Positions 1-8,860 of a stretch of DNA of 64,000 bases are shown piece after piece (positions within the stretch are counted from its first letter, which is position 1; each line of letters opens with the position of its first letter). Location: contig NZ_JHBV01000022.1 in the NCBI RefSeq assembly GCF_000724545.1, positions 83,145 through 147,144 on the forward strand. The letters run 5' to 3'. Under the pieces are notes generated by a model. That model was not told the origin of the DNA, ran no database searches, and was given only the letters and a program-made list of their open reading frames with translations. The position numbers and the translations under genes are program-made. The stretch is from Aureispira sp. CCB-QB1. Its GTDB lineage: Bacteria > Bacteroidota > Bacteroidia > Chitinophagales > Saprospiraceae.

Positions 1-770
1 ATCTCTAACTCATCTTGAAACTGCGGATCAAACTGAAAATTGCTCACTCCATCTGTAAATGTTAGGATTCCTGTTCCATCTGCCCCCGAATTATTTAACA
101 ATACAATAGCATCATTGATTGACTCATAAAGTGCTGTTTCACTTCTACCCTCTAATTGATAAGATCCAATGGAAGGGTCATTAAAAATTGAGTTATTATC
201 AATGAACTGATTCAAGGTTGAAGCAATAGAAGTAAAACCTTGTACCACACTTCCTCTTGAAAATTTCACGATGGCAATTCTTGCATCTGGGTTAGAATTC
301 AGTATGTCTGTAACCATCTTTTTGGCATTCGATTTTACGGCACTAATATTATTCCCTAACGAACTACTCACATCCAAGACTAGTACAATATCTAAGCTCT
401 TAGACAAAGAAAATCGCATTTCATTTTCAACATCAACAATCCAACAATCTGCCTTTCTTTGACTAACCACATTATCAACAACATAAACTGTCTTTCCTTC
501 TTTAAATGTAACGCCAGAATAGAGTAAATCAATTCGTCCATTCCCTAAAGGAACTATAGTCGGAACATTCGCAATATTTATTTTTGAAGAAGAAGCTGTC
601 GGATCAATTGTCAGTGTTGGTCCCGCAGATGAAGTATTTAGGTATTTTGCAGAAAGCTTTGTGTCATGATCGGGCGTATCATTTTCACAAGGGTCAGTAG
701 GTTCTGGGTCACATCCAGAAAAGGCCATCATAGTCAAAAAAAGACAAGAAACAATCATTGGATACTTCAT
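1..770 (-). CDS. vWA-domain lipoprotein, 3' end cut by window edge
   Basis: The reading frame starts at the ATG at 770 and stays open to base 1, so the C-terminus lies outside the window; 256 residues are visible. The N-terminus is a lipoprotein signal (hydrophobic run ending A-F-S-G-C, lipid Cys at residue 20) followed by an acidic, Pro-rich linker. A von Willebrand factor A domain begins near residue 127: a hydrophobic strand leads into D133-x-S135-x-S137, the MIDAS metal site, and a later T-D-G near residue 240 supplies the distal MIDAS Asp. vWA domains bind protein ligands through the metal ion, so a surface adhesion or assembly role is likely, but the ligand cannot be told. It is divergent from nothing recognisable upstream and may belong to the accessory stretch at the left of the window. 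Confidence 0.85.
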   Translation of the reverse strand, partial: MKYPMIVSCLFLTMMAFSGCDPEPTDPCENDTPDHDTKLSAKYLNTSSAGPTLTIDPTASSSKINIANVPTIVPLGNGRIDLLYSGVTFKEGKTVYVVDNVVSQRKADCWIVDVENEMRFSLSKSLDIVLVLDVSSSLGNNISAVKSNAKKMVTDILNSNPDARIAIVKFSRGSVVQGFTSIASTLNQFIDNNSIFNDPSIGSYQLEGRSETALYESINDAIVLLNNSGADGTGILTFTDGVSNFQFDPQFQDELE

Positions 771-924
771 AGGAGTTAATTTTATATAAGTTCATTTATA
801 TGAAATACAATTCTAATATACGAATTATTATTTCTACAAACAAAAAACGCACCACTTAACTCACTGACAATTAAAAGTTTCTAGATTTCTATATTTTAAT
901 GTGATTTGACACAATTCTCTCTCA

Positions 925-1010
925 TTTTTCGAAGTTTGTTTTGGTAATTTTTAGCTACTAAAAATTGAAGTATGCGTTTCTATTTTTTACGGACATTATA
1001 TAAAAATATT
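925..1010 (-). pseudogene. Decayed tyrosine-recombinase N-terminus (remnant 1)
   Basis: Read on the minus strand from 973, the codons give ILQFLVAKNYQNKLRK, which matches the start of the better preserved integrase fragment at 8089-8316 (MIQFSVVYNYKNKLRK) at 10 of 16 positions. The similarity continues upstream of the start codon into an A-rich leader. The ATG has become ATA and the frame degenerates after about 20 codons. It is a relic of an integrase gene or of its promoter region. Confidence 0.6.
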
Positions 1011-1074
1011 TTTCAGGTGTACCTAAGAATAAGTAACAGTTAGTACAAGTATGCCCCAGCAGCTATGATTTATC

Positions 1075-1518
1075 TTATAATGTCAGATGCTTTTTTGATT
1101 TATAATTATTCTCTACCAATTTTAAGCGCAACCTTGAAATACCTTTTAAAATTTCATTACGATTCTTTTTACTTTTTATCCATTGTGGAAGTCGACTAGC
1201 TAAGCTCCTATTTATATTGGGCATTCGTTCTCTTAGATCAGATTCAACATATCTTTCAATAAAGGCTAAATGCTCCAAGTTCATAGCCCAAAACGTATGA
1301 CCACAACAAGGTGTTGTTAGGAAATCTTCTATTTCTACTGTTATTGGCGTAAGACTATACCAAGAGTCCATTGGTTTAAATTTTTTATTAAATCCACAAT
1401 GAATACAAGCAATTTTTAAGTCTAAAAAATCGACAGGTTTGGAACATTTCAGGCAACTAACTATCCGATAGTCATAGAAGTGACTTAAAAGTTCTCCTTT
1501 ATCTTCAAACTTTTTCAT
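1075..1518 (-). CDS. Zinc-ribbon-like protein of unknown function
   Basis: 147 residues. Two Cys pairs, C22-x2-C25 and C38-x2-C41, form a probable zinc ribbon, and a further C71-C72-G-H74 follows. The C-terminal half is a basic segment ending around 'RLPQWIKSKKNRNEI'. The arrangement recalls a widespread family of short uncharacterised bacterial proteins with a YRxxxCxxC start and an 'EHLxxxERYVxxxLRER' centre; that family match is from memory. The gene overlaps the one before it by four bases (ATGA), so the two are translationally coupled and probably act together. No function is assigned. Confidence 0.75.
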   Translation of the reverse strand: MKKFEDKGELLSHFYDYRIVSCLKCSKPVDFLDLKIACIHCGFNKKFKPMDSWYSLTPITVEIEDFLTTPCCGHTFWAMNLEHLAFIERYVESDLRERMPNINRSLASRLPQWIKSKKNRNEILKGISRLRLKLVENNYKSKKHLTL

Positions 1519-1898
1519 TGTTCCTTTACGATTAATTTATAGGTCATTTTATTCCATTTTGAACTCATGCCTTGCAAAAACATCAAATTTCCAAATTCAT
1601 CCATATTATCTTCTCTACCTGAAATTTCTATCCATTTTTTATAGAATGATTCAAATTCTTCTTGATTATATTCGGGCAAATGAAATTCTGATAAATTCCA
1701 ATACTTTTCAAACTCAACGCTTTTGAGTTCCAAAGAGTCTAGTTTTTCTATTCCGATATGCTTTAAAAGCAAATACAATTCTTTTTCATTATTCAAAATA
1801 ATAGTCTGAAAATCAGAATAAAAACTAACAAAGCTTTCTATATTCTTAAAATTATTTAGGTCAAAATCGTTACTTGCTATAAAATTAAAATTCATCAT
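1515..1898 (-). CDS. Acidic orphan protein coupled to zinc-ribbon gene
   Basis: 127 residues, acidic and rich in Phe, Glu and Tyr, predicted mostly helical, with no signal peptide or membrane segment. The start could be either of two adjacent Met codons. Its stop codon overlaps the start of the zinc-ribbon gene by four bases, the clearest sign that it is real. I do not recognise the family. The paired arrangement in an accessory region would fit a toxin/immunity or small regulatory pair, but nothing in the sequence shows this directly. Confidence 0.65.
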   Translation of the reverse strand: MMNFNFIASNDFDLNNFKNIESFVSFYSDFQTIILNNEKELYLLLKHIGIEKLDSLELKSVEFEKYWNLSEFHLPEYNQEEFESFYKKWIEISGREDNMDEFGNLMFLQGMSSKWNKMTYKLIVKEQ

Positions 1899-2028
1899 AT
1901 GTTCTAATTGCGGTTAGCAGTTCGTGTATATAATATAATACTGAGGTGCACCTCAATTTTGTATTTAGTTGGAATTTAAATTAATCTTTTTTTGTTAAAA
2001 AAGTACACTTTCTCTAAAACGAATTACG

Positions 2029-2496
2029 ATGCATCAACCCATAAGAAAATTTAGATCTGATATAAGTATTTTTGTCCGTCCTTTGTTTATTTTTTTTATC
2101 CCCTTAGGACTATTTATGTTTGTGATGGGAATGGCTGGTGCTTATAAACATGGTTTTTCTAATCTTCCCGATTTATTATTTGTTTTATTTTTTCCGTGGA
2201 TATGTTTCTTGATACTATGCTTACTTTTAGCCTTCATGAGAATGCTTTTTACTATAACAGTATTTCATAATGGTATAAAGTGTTACGATGCGGTTGGTTT
2301 TTATCATTTTGTAAAGTGGAATGAAATCACCAAAGTTTATCGTCAATCAGTAGAAGGCATACCTTACGTTTTTGTAGAAGCTAGAGAACTAAAGAGACCT
2401 TTAACAATCCCACTCTATTTAGAAGATATGGAAGACTTCGTAAACTTGATAAAGAAAAAGGATGTAATTGGCTTTTTAGCAGATGAACTTTACTAA
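2029..2496 (+). CDS. Two-TM protein with PH-like C-terminal domain
   Basis: 155 residues. Two hydrophobic segments (about residues 18-38 and 50-75) form a membrane hairpin. They are followed by a soluble beta-rich tail with 'VFHNGIKCYDAVGFYHFVKWNEITKV', the pattern seen in bacterial PH-like (YcxB/bPH) domains, where a 'G-I' strand precedes an aromatic-rich 'WxxI' strand. Such proteins are often uncharacterised membrane proteins and sometimes immunity-like. It is followed by the DUF3137-like gene on the same strand, 75 bases downstream. Confidence 0.65.
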   Translation: MHQPIRKFRSDISIFVRPLFIFFIPLGLFMFVMGMAGAYKHGFSNLPDLLFVLFFPWICFLILCLLLAFMRMLFTITVFHNGIKCYDAVGFYHFVKWNEITKVYRQSVEGIPYVFVEARELKRPLTIPLYLEDMEDFVNLIKKKDVIGFLADELY

Positions 2497-2498
2497 CA

Positions 2499-2556
2499 TT
2501 ACTTCCTTAAAACCACGCAGTAGCAACGAAGTTAAATTGTATTAGTTTGATTATTT
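2499..2556. repeat. Fragment of intergenic MITE-like repeat
   Basis: Contains ACCACGCAGTAGCA and ATTAGTTTGATTAT, both hallmarks of the repeat family whose full copies are at 42269-42432 and 46404-46600. It sits between two genes and looks like a decayed partial copy. Confidence 0.55.
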
Positions 2557-2571
2557 GACACTTTATCTGAA

Positions 2572-3558
2572 ATGAATATAAATCAGTTTAAAAAAAAACT
2601 TTATCCTCAATTAATAAAACTTGAAAAGTCACGAAGATATAGAAATATTCTTTATTCAACTTCTTATCTAATATATTTAATTCCAATATCTATTTTATTA
2701 GGAACTTTTCCTTTTGAAGAAGAGAAGAAAAGCTTTGTACCATTAATTGGAATGATATCATCGCTCATTCTTTTCTTTTTAATTGAACCATTCCTTTTAT
2801 CTCCCCAAAAGAAAAGCTATAAGAAGAACTTTAATCAATTAATATTAGCAAAGTTTGTAACAACTTTATTTCCTGAATTAAGTTATTTTCCAGATAAATA
2901 TTTTGATAAAAATACCTTTAAGTATAGTAAGTTATATAGAAATCGACATTGGATTCAATCAATAGGCTCTTTTGAAGGGCTAACTAAATCAAATCTAAAA
3001 TTTAAATTTACTAAACTACGAAGTTCAGAGGCACTAGATAGAAAATTAAACTTACCTCCATTTAATGGTTTGTTTTATGTGTTAGAAATTCCCAATATAT
3101 CTTTCCCATACATTTTAATTTTAGGCGCTAATAAGTCAGAGTTTTTAGATGATGAGCATTTTAAATTAAAACAAATTCCAATTGCTAGGATGAACGCATC
3201 TCTTAATAAGATGTGTACTATTTATAGTGAGGTAGAAAAAGATGCATATACAATTATTCAGATGAATTTTATCAAAGAATTAGAGCGGATTTATAAGGAA
3301 TTGACTTCCTCATTTACAATCTGTTTTTATGATAATAAAATGTATATTGCCTTAGAAAAGCTTGATTTTTTTGAAGTCAAACTTAGAGCACCTTTAGTTA
3401 GTAATAGCTTAATTTCTAAGTTGTATAAAGACATATCTCAGTCTATAGACTTAATTAACAGTATTAGTAGACATTTCTTGAATTTTGATAATATCAATTT
3501 TAAGGGACTTTCAAAAAATAATGATGACGATTTACTTTATGATCATTTAATACTTTAA
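2572..3558 (+). CDS. DUF3137-like membrane protein
   Basis: 328 residues. Two transmembrane segments near residues 27-47 and 55-75 are followed by a long soluble region. The order of elements fits the DUF3137 family: 'FPELSYFPDKYFDKNTFKYSKLY' just after the membrane pair, then a strand-rich domain with 'FNGLFYVLEIPN', and an ending with 'KLDFFEVKLRAPL' before a helical tail. The family has no established function. Family assignment is from motif order and recollection. The gene is co-directional with the two-TM protein upstream. Confidence 0.65.
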   Translation: MNINQFKKKLYPQLIKLEKSRRYRNILYSTSYLIYLIPISILLGTFPFEEEKKSFVPLIGMISSLILFFLIEPFLLSPQKKSYKKNFNQLILAKFVTTLFPELSYFPDKYFDKNTFKYSKLYRNRHWIQSIGSFEGLTKSNLKFKFTKLRSSEALDRKLNLPPFNGLFYVLEIPNISFPYILILGANKSEFLDDEHFKLKQIPIARMNASLNKMCTIYSEVEKDAYTIIQMNFIKELERIYKELTSSFTICFYDNKMYIALEKLDFFEVKLRAPLVSNSLISKLYKDISQSIDLINSISRHFLNFDNINFKGLSKNNDDDLLYDHLIL

Positions 3559-3710
3559 TTAGAATACTAAAAAATTGATTTTAGAATATAGATGGGCGTC
3601 TTAACCGCTAAATTCATCTAAAAAATATGTCGCCCCACATAGCTAGTAATTCTTAAAAAGAATCCATCAAATTACCCAAAACTGCTAAATTAGAAAAACT
3701 CAAAAAATAA

Positions 3711-4571
3711 ATGAAACTACTTTTCTGTCTTTCAATCCTATTGCTTCTATCTAGCTGTACACAACCGCAAGAAACAAATCCTCTGGCTAAAAAAGTAGAG
3801 TCCTTGACATTTTTTCAAGACCTCAACCAATATTTTACCTTAAAACCTTTACCCAATAATTTATTGGACTCTCTAAGAACTAGAAAAAAGTGGCAACAGT
3901 TTGGAGGCACTACAACTTACCCTATTTTGCCTAAAACAGGTAATCAATCAGGCTTTTTGTCCAGTGAATATGGAAATTGTAGCAATTTATTTTTAGTTCG
4001 TCAAAAACATGCTTCTGGTGGAGGTGGACATTATGATATCTTGTTTACACTCCACCCAGAAACAGGAGAGCTAATTGATCAAATCATTGTCGGGGAAGAA
4101 AGTTACCTAACCTCTTTAAGACACCAAACTATTTGGGTAGCTCCCTTAGACAATTATGTTTTTCATGTTTACGGAATGGACAAAATTGATAGTCTCACCG
4201 TAGATCAATGTTTGGAAATAAATAATGAGTTAGCTTGTCAGCATCCTATTTCTAGATATTTTTTTGTGGATGACAATTGGAATTTCCAGCCTATAAAAAC
4301 ACATAAAATTTCCAATGGAAGACGTTTCCCTTTCTTATCCAATCAATTCTTAGAAGCTTATGCGTTCAATAACTATGATAAAGAAACACTTCAGCTCATG
4401 TCTGCGGAAATTTATGCACAATATGGCTATACTTTCAAAGACTCTGAACTGCAAGCCTATTTCAATCAACAAAAATGGTATCATGCTCAAACGTTAGAAA
4501 ATATCGAGGAATTGTTTTCTAGTTTTGAGCGACATAATTTGGAGCTGATTCAGTCTAGAATTTCTAACTAA
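3711..4571 (+). CDS. Lipoprotein with C-terminal YARHG domain
   Basis: 286 residues. The signal peptide ends in L-S-S-C with the lipid Cys at residue 16. The C-terminal 75 residues match the YARHG domain: an invariant-looking 'AEIYAQYGYTFKDSELQAYF' core followed by 'QQKWY' (the family has NEIYARHGxxFxxxxLxxYFxxxxWY). YARHG domains are extracellular and often found near or in peptidoglycan-associated proteins; the exact ligand is unknown. The central region contains a Gly-rich 'SGGGGHYD' turn. The protein is probably anchored in the outer or inner membrane facing the periplasm. Confidence 0.85.
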   Translation: MKLLFCLSILLLLSSCTQPQETNPLAKKVESLTFFQDLNQYFTLKPLPNNLLDSLRTRKKWQQFGGTTTYPILPKTGNQSGFLSSEYGNCSNLFLVRQKHASGGGGHYDILFTLHPETGELIDQIIVGEESYLTSLRHQTIWVAPLDNYVFHVYGMDKIDSLTVDQCLEINNELACQHPISRYFFVDDNWNFQPIKTHKISNGRRFPFLSNQFLEAYAFNNYDKETLQLMSAEIYAQYGYTFKDSELQAYFNQQKWYHAQTLENIEELFSSFERHNLELIQSRISN

Positions 4572-4748
4572 AATTCAACACCTAAAAAAGAAGTTGTATT
4601 GACGTTGGGAATGACTTCATCCCTTCTTAAAAATCATTATTCAATTAAACAAAAAAACTCTAATCTATCCCTAGATTAAAGCTTTGTATCTTGAAAAAAA
4701 TGCTAACATATAAAAATCAGGACTTAGGCAAACAGCTTTCATTCCTAT

Positions 4749-5621
4749 TTATTTTAAATGCCAAGCATAAATATCATAACCACCTTTGCCTTCTTTTCGA
4801 TCAGAAGCTAAATAACCATATTTTCCTCTTATTATAAATCCTTCTTCATTAGCTTCTGTGTTAAGCCCATCTAAAGCCATTACATTTTCCCATTTACCGT
4901 TCTTCTCTTTAGAAAAGTAAATATCATATCCCCCTTTACCAGTTTTTCTATCTGAAGAAAAATAGAGCATATTATCATCCGCTATAAATGGTGAAATTTC
5001 ATTTTCTTCTGAATTAACATCTGGTCCAAGGTTAACAGGTGGCGACCATCTACCCTTCTCAAAAAAGGAAACATATAAATCCCATCCACCAAATCCTCCT
5101 GGCATATCAGAAGCAAAAAACATCATAGAACCATCTGATGTCAAATTAGGGTAAGCAACATTATAATAATCTTTCTTAGGAGCATTTTTATCATACATAA
5201 TTACCCATGGCAATCTAGTCATCTCTTCCCACCCTTTTTCACCTCTTTTTGCTCTTAGTATAATAGACCCTCCATTTTTGCTCGGGCGTGCTGCTATAGC
5301 CATATCTGACTCTTTAGAAATAAAAAACTGTTTATTACCCAAATTATTTTTTAATCCATTGTCATAAGATTCAGGTATAGAATATAAATATTGATTCAAA
5401 GCCTTGTTTTTAACTGTTAATTTACTGATATAAATATCCTCTATATTTCTTTTTTGATTTGATGCAAAAATCAGATAAGCTCTTCCTTCCTGATCATAAA
5501 AGGCAGGAGCTTTTTCGTTTTTTTCCGTATTGACGGCTTTTAAGTTGGTAATTTCGTAGTTTTTTTGTGCATTCAAAGACTCCAATAATAATATTGCACT
5601 TAGTAAGATGAGTAGTTTCAT
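4749..5621 (-). CDS. Secreted PD40/TolB-like beta-propeller protein
   Basis: 290 residues with an N-terminal signal peptide (about 1-18, ending N-A-Q). At least four PD40-type blades are visible: 'YPNLTSDGSMMFFASDMPGGFGGWDLYVS', 'SPFIADDNMLYFSSDRKTGKGGYDIYFS' and a last 'YLASDRKEGKGGYDIYAW'. The repeated S-D-R/P-x-G-x-G-G-x-D-x-Y signature is the one used in Bacteroidota OmpA/PD40 envelope proteins. Unlike those, this protein lacks a C-terminal OmpA domain and is a stand-alone half propeller. It probably interacts with envelope proteins, but the partner is not visible. Confidence 0.8.
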   Translation of the reverse strand: MKLLILLSAILLLESLNAQKNYEITNLKAVNTEKNEKAPAFYDQEGRAYLIFASNQKRNIEDIYISKLTVKNKALNQYLYSIPESYDNGLKNNLGNKQFFISKESDMAIAARPSKNGGSIILRAKRGEKGWEEMTRLPWVIMYDKNAPKKDYYNVAYPNLTSDGSMMFFASDMPGGFGGWDLYVSFFEKGRWSPPVNLGPDVNSEENEISPFIADDNMLYFSSDRKTGKGGYDIYFSKEKNGKWENVMALDGLNTEANEEGFIIRGKYGYLASDRKEGKGGYDIYAWHLK

Positions 5622-6133
5622 GATAATAGATTAAAAGTTAATAAATAAGTCCATCAATTAGTGTTCATTGTTTGCAGCCAAAAGTTAAGCCCTAAGAACA
5701 GGAGCAAAATAGAACAAATAGTTTGAGGTTCTACACCAACTAACTTGCTTAAACTAACATTTCATATCTAGTAGCTTCGATAAAAAAGATTTACCCTTAT
5801 TCTACATTCGTTTTTCACCAAATAGCAAGTAAAATATTCCTAATATACGCAAACAGATATATTATACATAATTCAAATTAGTTTTTAACCTATAAATTCA
5901 TAATATACAACTGCATATATCCATTTAAAATACAAGTCGATTAGAGCAACCAAACGCGCCCCTCCTAACACTCAACAACAAACTGATTAACAACACGATA
6001 ACTTAAACCAACCATAATATTACACATCAAAAAACATAAATTTTATTTCTTCTTCTAGTTTGAAAATATAATTCTCTTAAAAGTATCCCAGTGCGATTCT
6101 AGTTAAAAAAAAATTTAAACTTTAATAGAGCTT
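5622..6133. other. Gene-free AT-rich stretch
   Basis: No credible gene, RNA or copy of the window's repeat family is visible in this 512-base gap between two minus-strand genes. It contains several runs of AT dinucleotides and would hold the promoter of the PD40 gene only near its left end. Confidence 0.5.
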
Positions 6134-6571
6134 TCAATCTTTACACAGAGCACTTTTAAGATTTACACTTCCATTTTTATTATTTCTTACTATTTTAAAG
6201 ACAGCAGAAGAAGAAGTGTAACAAATTTCACTATATTTTAAAGGTTGTGGACAATTACACATTTCACTGTACCAAATTTTAGGAGACCTAGAACTTAAAT
6301 TTATTTCAACAACTTTTTGATCTTTATTGTAGAAAAACCATAGATTTCCTATTGATGCACCAGCAAAACCATAACTATCAGAGTAAGCCCAATACAATTC
6401 ATCCCATTCAAAGGGCGTTAGCTCTTTTATAACTATAGTTTGATTTTCTTTTAAAGCAACCTCTAAATTTGAAATAAATTGCTTTTTCAATATTTCGAAA
6501 TAGACTATTCTACCAATAAAAACGATGACAGGTAATAAAATGATTATGGCAGTAAACTTTTTAGGTTTCAT
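6134..6571 (-). CDS. Single-TM anchored orphan protein
   Basis: 145 residues. One N-terminal hydrophobic segment (about 7-27) is a signal anchor or uncleaved signal. The soluble part has a cluster of aromatic residues ('FEWDELYWAYSDSYGFAG') and four Cys (C-N-C, then two more) that could form disulfides if exported. I do not recognise the family. It stands alone on the minus strand. Confidence 0.6.
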   Translation of the reverse strand: MKPKKFTAIIILLPVIVFIGRIVYFEILKKQFISNLEVALKENQTIVIKELTPFEWDELYWAYSDSYGFAGASIGNLWFFYNKDQKVVEINLSSRSPKIWYSEMCNCPQPLKYSEICYTSSSAVFKIVRNNKNGSVNLKSALCKD

Positions 6572-6803
6572 TTGACTTAGGTTTTCTCATAAATTATTTG
6601 GATTTTATTTGTAGAACCAATTTAGTATTAGGTTTTTAAATTTACTGTTCTATTTTCTTTTTTCTCCTAAGAATAAGGGTTTTATGGAAATCCTATTTAG
6701 TGCTTTAGTTTATGAGGTTGTAAAGATTTTGTTTACACTTCATAAATTTGACTTGCACTGAAGTATTTAATATGTTATATTAGGACAATTAAAACAATAC
6801 TTT

Positions 6804-7862
6804 ATGAAACAATTATTCTATACTACCCTTATCCTTTTTCAGTTTCTAGGATACCAATATACACAAGCTCAAGTCACGAATGGTTTAATCGCTCATTATC
6901 CATTTGATGGAAATGCGGATGATATAATAAGTACTATTAATGGAACTGTTAATAATGCTACATTAACAACTGATCGTTGGGGGAATCCTAATAGTGCTTA
7001 TCATTTTGTAAATGGGAGTACAAACTCTTTCATTGGTCTAGGAGATAATTTTAATTCTGTCATTGTCGGAAATAATAAACAGTTTAGTATCTCTCTTTGG
7101 TTTAAAAAAGATTTTATAAATCAAGGAATGACATTTATTAGTAAGGTAGGATCTAATTGGTGTAATGAAAATAAACATCAACTAGATTTTAGTATACAAA
7201 ATTCTGGACTTATAAGCTTTAACTATTATGACGCTAGTTCTGGGGTTTTGGCAAGTGTCGCTGCTACATACGAACGACCCGATACCTTAGTAACAGATAC
7301 CGCTTGGCATCATCTTGTTGCTACCTATGATGGGACTATTTCTTCTGGACAAAAAAGAGTAGTCTTTTACCTAGATAATCAAATACTTAGTTCTCAAATA
7401 AGTAATAATGGTCTCTTTACACCTTACATAACAACGAATAATGCTCATATGGGAATTGGGCATTCTTTAAATAGTCAAGGTGTGCCTTGTGGGAGTGACA
7501 CCTATGGAACTGATGGAAAAATAGATGATATTCGGATTTATAATAGGGTTCTAAATCCTACAGAAGTAGATAGCTTATGCCCTAGCCAATTAACCGCTAT
7601 CTTTTCTCCTCAATTAACACAAAACTCAATACAAGTATATCCTAATCCTGTAGAAAAAAACCTCAACATTAAAATTGATTATAATATAACGACAGCTTCT
7701 TTAATCAAAATCATTAATCCTCAAGGTCAAACATTAGCTTCTTATAACAATATAAATGATAGTTTTTTATTAGATTTTGAATCATTCTCTCAGGGGATTT
7801 ATTTCGTGCAATTATGGGATGGAAAAGCTCTAATAGGTACACAAAAAATCCTTAAACAATAA
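6804..7862 (+). CDS. LamG-type lectin domain protein with T9SS sorting tail
   Basis: 352 residues. A signal peptide ends near residue 23 (T-Q-A-Q). The mature protein begins with a concanavalin A-like/LamG fold: 'LIAHYPFDGNADD' opening, 'FSISLWFKK' strand, 'WHHLVATYDG' and the closing 'GKIDDIRIYNRVLNPTEVDSL', all standard LamG_3 landmarks. The last 80 residues are a T9SS type A sorting domain ('YPNPVEKNLNIK' ... 'GIYFVQLWD' ... 'KILKQ'). It should be exported across the outer membrane by the T9SS and bind glycans or surface ligands. No enzyme domain is present. Confidence 0.9.
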   Translation: MKQLFYTTLILFQFLGYQYTQAQVTNGLIAHYPFDGNADDIISTINGTVNNATLTTDRWGNPNSAYHFVNGSTNSFIGLGDNFNSVIVGNNKQFSISLWFKKDFINQGMTFISKVGSNWCNENKHQLDFSIQNSGLISFNYYDASSGVLASVAATYERPDTLVTDTAWHHLVATYDGTISSGQKRVVFYLDNQILSSQISNNGLFTPYITTNNAHMGIGHSLNSQGVPCGSDTYGTDGKIDDIRIYNRVLNPTEVDSLCPSQLTAIFSPQLTQNSIQVYPNPVEKNLNIKIDYNITTASLIKIINPQGQTLASYNNINDSFLLDFESFSQGIYFVQLWDGKALIGTQKILKQ

Positions 7863-8088
7863 CATTAAACCACTTGATAATGATTTAGTTTTCATAAACA
7901 ATCAAAGTACACAAAAAATCATAATGAAAGCTAACTGCATTATATAAACAATACATATACAATTATACACATTTAAACCAAAAATGAGCAAACCTCAAAA
8001 AAGGAAGCTCACTCCATCATAAATCATTTACAGTTTGCCATTCTTAGTCTACCAACAGACATTATCATCCAAAGCATTGTTCATGATC

Positions 8089-8316
8089 TTATTCGAGAGA
8101 TGCAAAATAAACCGTCACCGTTTCGATTTCCAACTGTTGAAGAATTGACTTCAAAATTACCTGGTTTAATTTTTTACTCCACTGAAAGGGAGTAACGTAA
8201 ATATTTGTTGAGAAATAGTTGCATTTGCCTTTAGAGTAGGCTCTAATTTGAATTAATCCTGTTCCGTTTTTACGGAGTTTGTTTTTGTAGTTATAAACTA
8301 CTGAAAATTGAATCAT
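8089..8316 (-). pseudogene. Truncated tyrosine-recombinase (integrase) N-terminus (remnant 2)
   Basis: 75 codons that match only the arm-type DNA-binding domain of Bacteroidota phage/ICE integrases: 'NGTGLIQIRAYSKGKCNYFSTNIYVTPFQW' follows the family pattern of an 'I-x-I-R' strand, a 'stg' strand and 'I-x-P-x-x-W'. The core-binding and catalytic R-H-R-Y domains are absent, and the frame ends in unrelated sequence. It lies 190 bases from a tRNA-Leu gene, a classic integration site. A weaker second remnant of the same start is at 925-1010. Confidence 0.75.
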
Positions 8317-8506
8317 GAGTTTCCCTTTTTTTAGAAAGTTACATAAAAAACAATCTAAACGGGGAACAAACGGAGAACAAAAAGCCGTGTAGAAGAATGT
8401 AGAAGAAGCAAATACCCCAAAAGTAAAAAAGTAGCAAAAAGTGGTTCAAACAGCGATGAAACCTAACTTTTTACTACTTTCTGGTAGCAATGTAAAGCAC
8501 CTTGAG

Positions 8507-8590
8507 TGCCCCGAGGGGGAATCGAACCCCCACTCCCTTGCGGGAACTGGATTTTGAATCCAGCGCGTCTACCAGTTCCGCCATCAGGGC
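8507..8590 (-). tRNA. tRNA-Leu(CAA)
   Basis: Complete class II tRNA on the minus strand. The acceptor GCCCTGA pairs with TCGGGGC, and the discriminator is A. The D arm carries AACTGGTAGAC, the anticodon arm is CTGGA-TTCAAAA-TCCAG with anticodon CAA, a long variable arm (TTCCCGCAAGGGA) follows, and the T arm is GGGGG-TTCGATT-CCCCC. CCA is not encoded. It decodes UUG. The integrase remnant immediately to its left suggests the gene was once used as an attachment site. Confidence 0.97.
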
Positions 8591-8860
8591 TTTTTGGTGT
8601 TGTGCTCCTTCGTAGAAGCGATTGCAAATATACGGCACTTTTTTAATTCTGCAAACTTTTGAGCTTATTTTTCAATATTTTTTTAAAGTTTTTTAATACC
8701 CCTTTCCAAGTAAACCACCATAACAACTGACTATCAAAGCCTTATTAAAAAAATATTTTTTATGTTTTTTTTATAAAAAGTTTAATCAGCAATAATACTT
8801 TGATAAAACAATTGATACAGCACAAGCAACTTATTTTAAGTTGTCCTTTCAAGTAATTGT

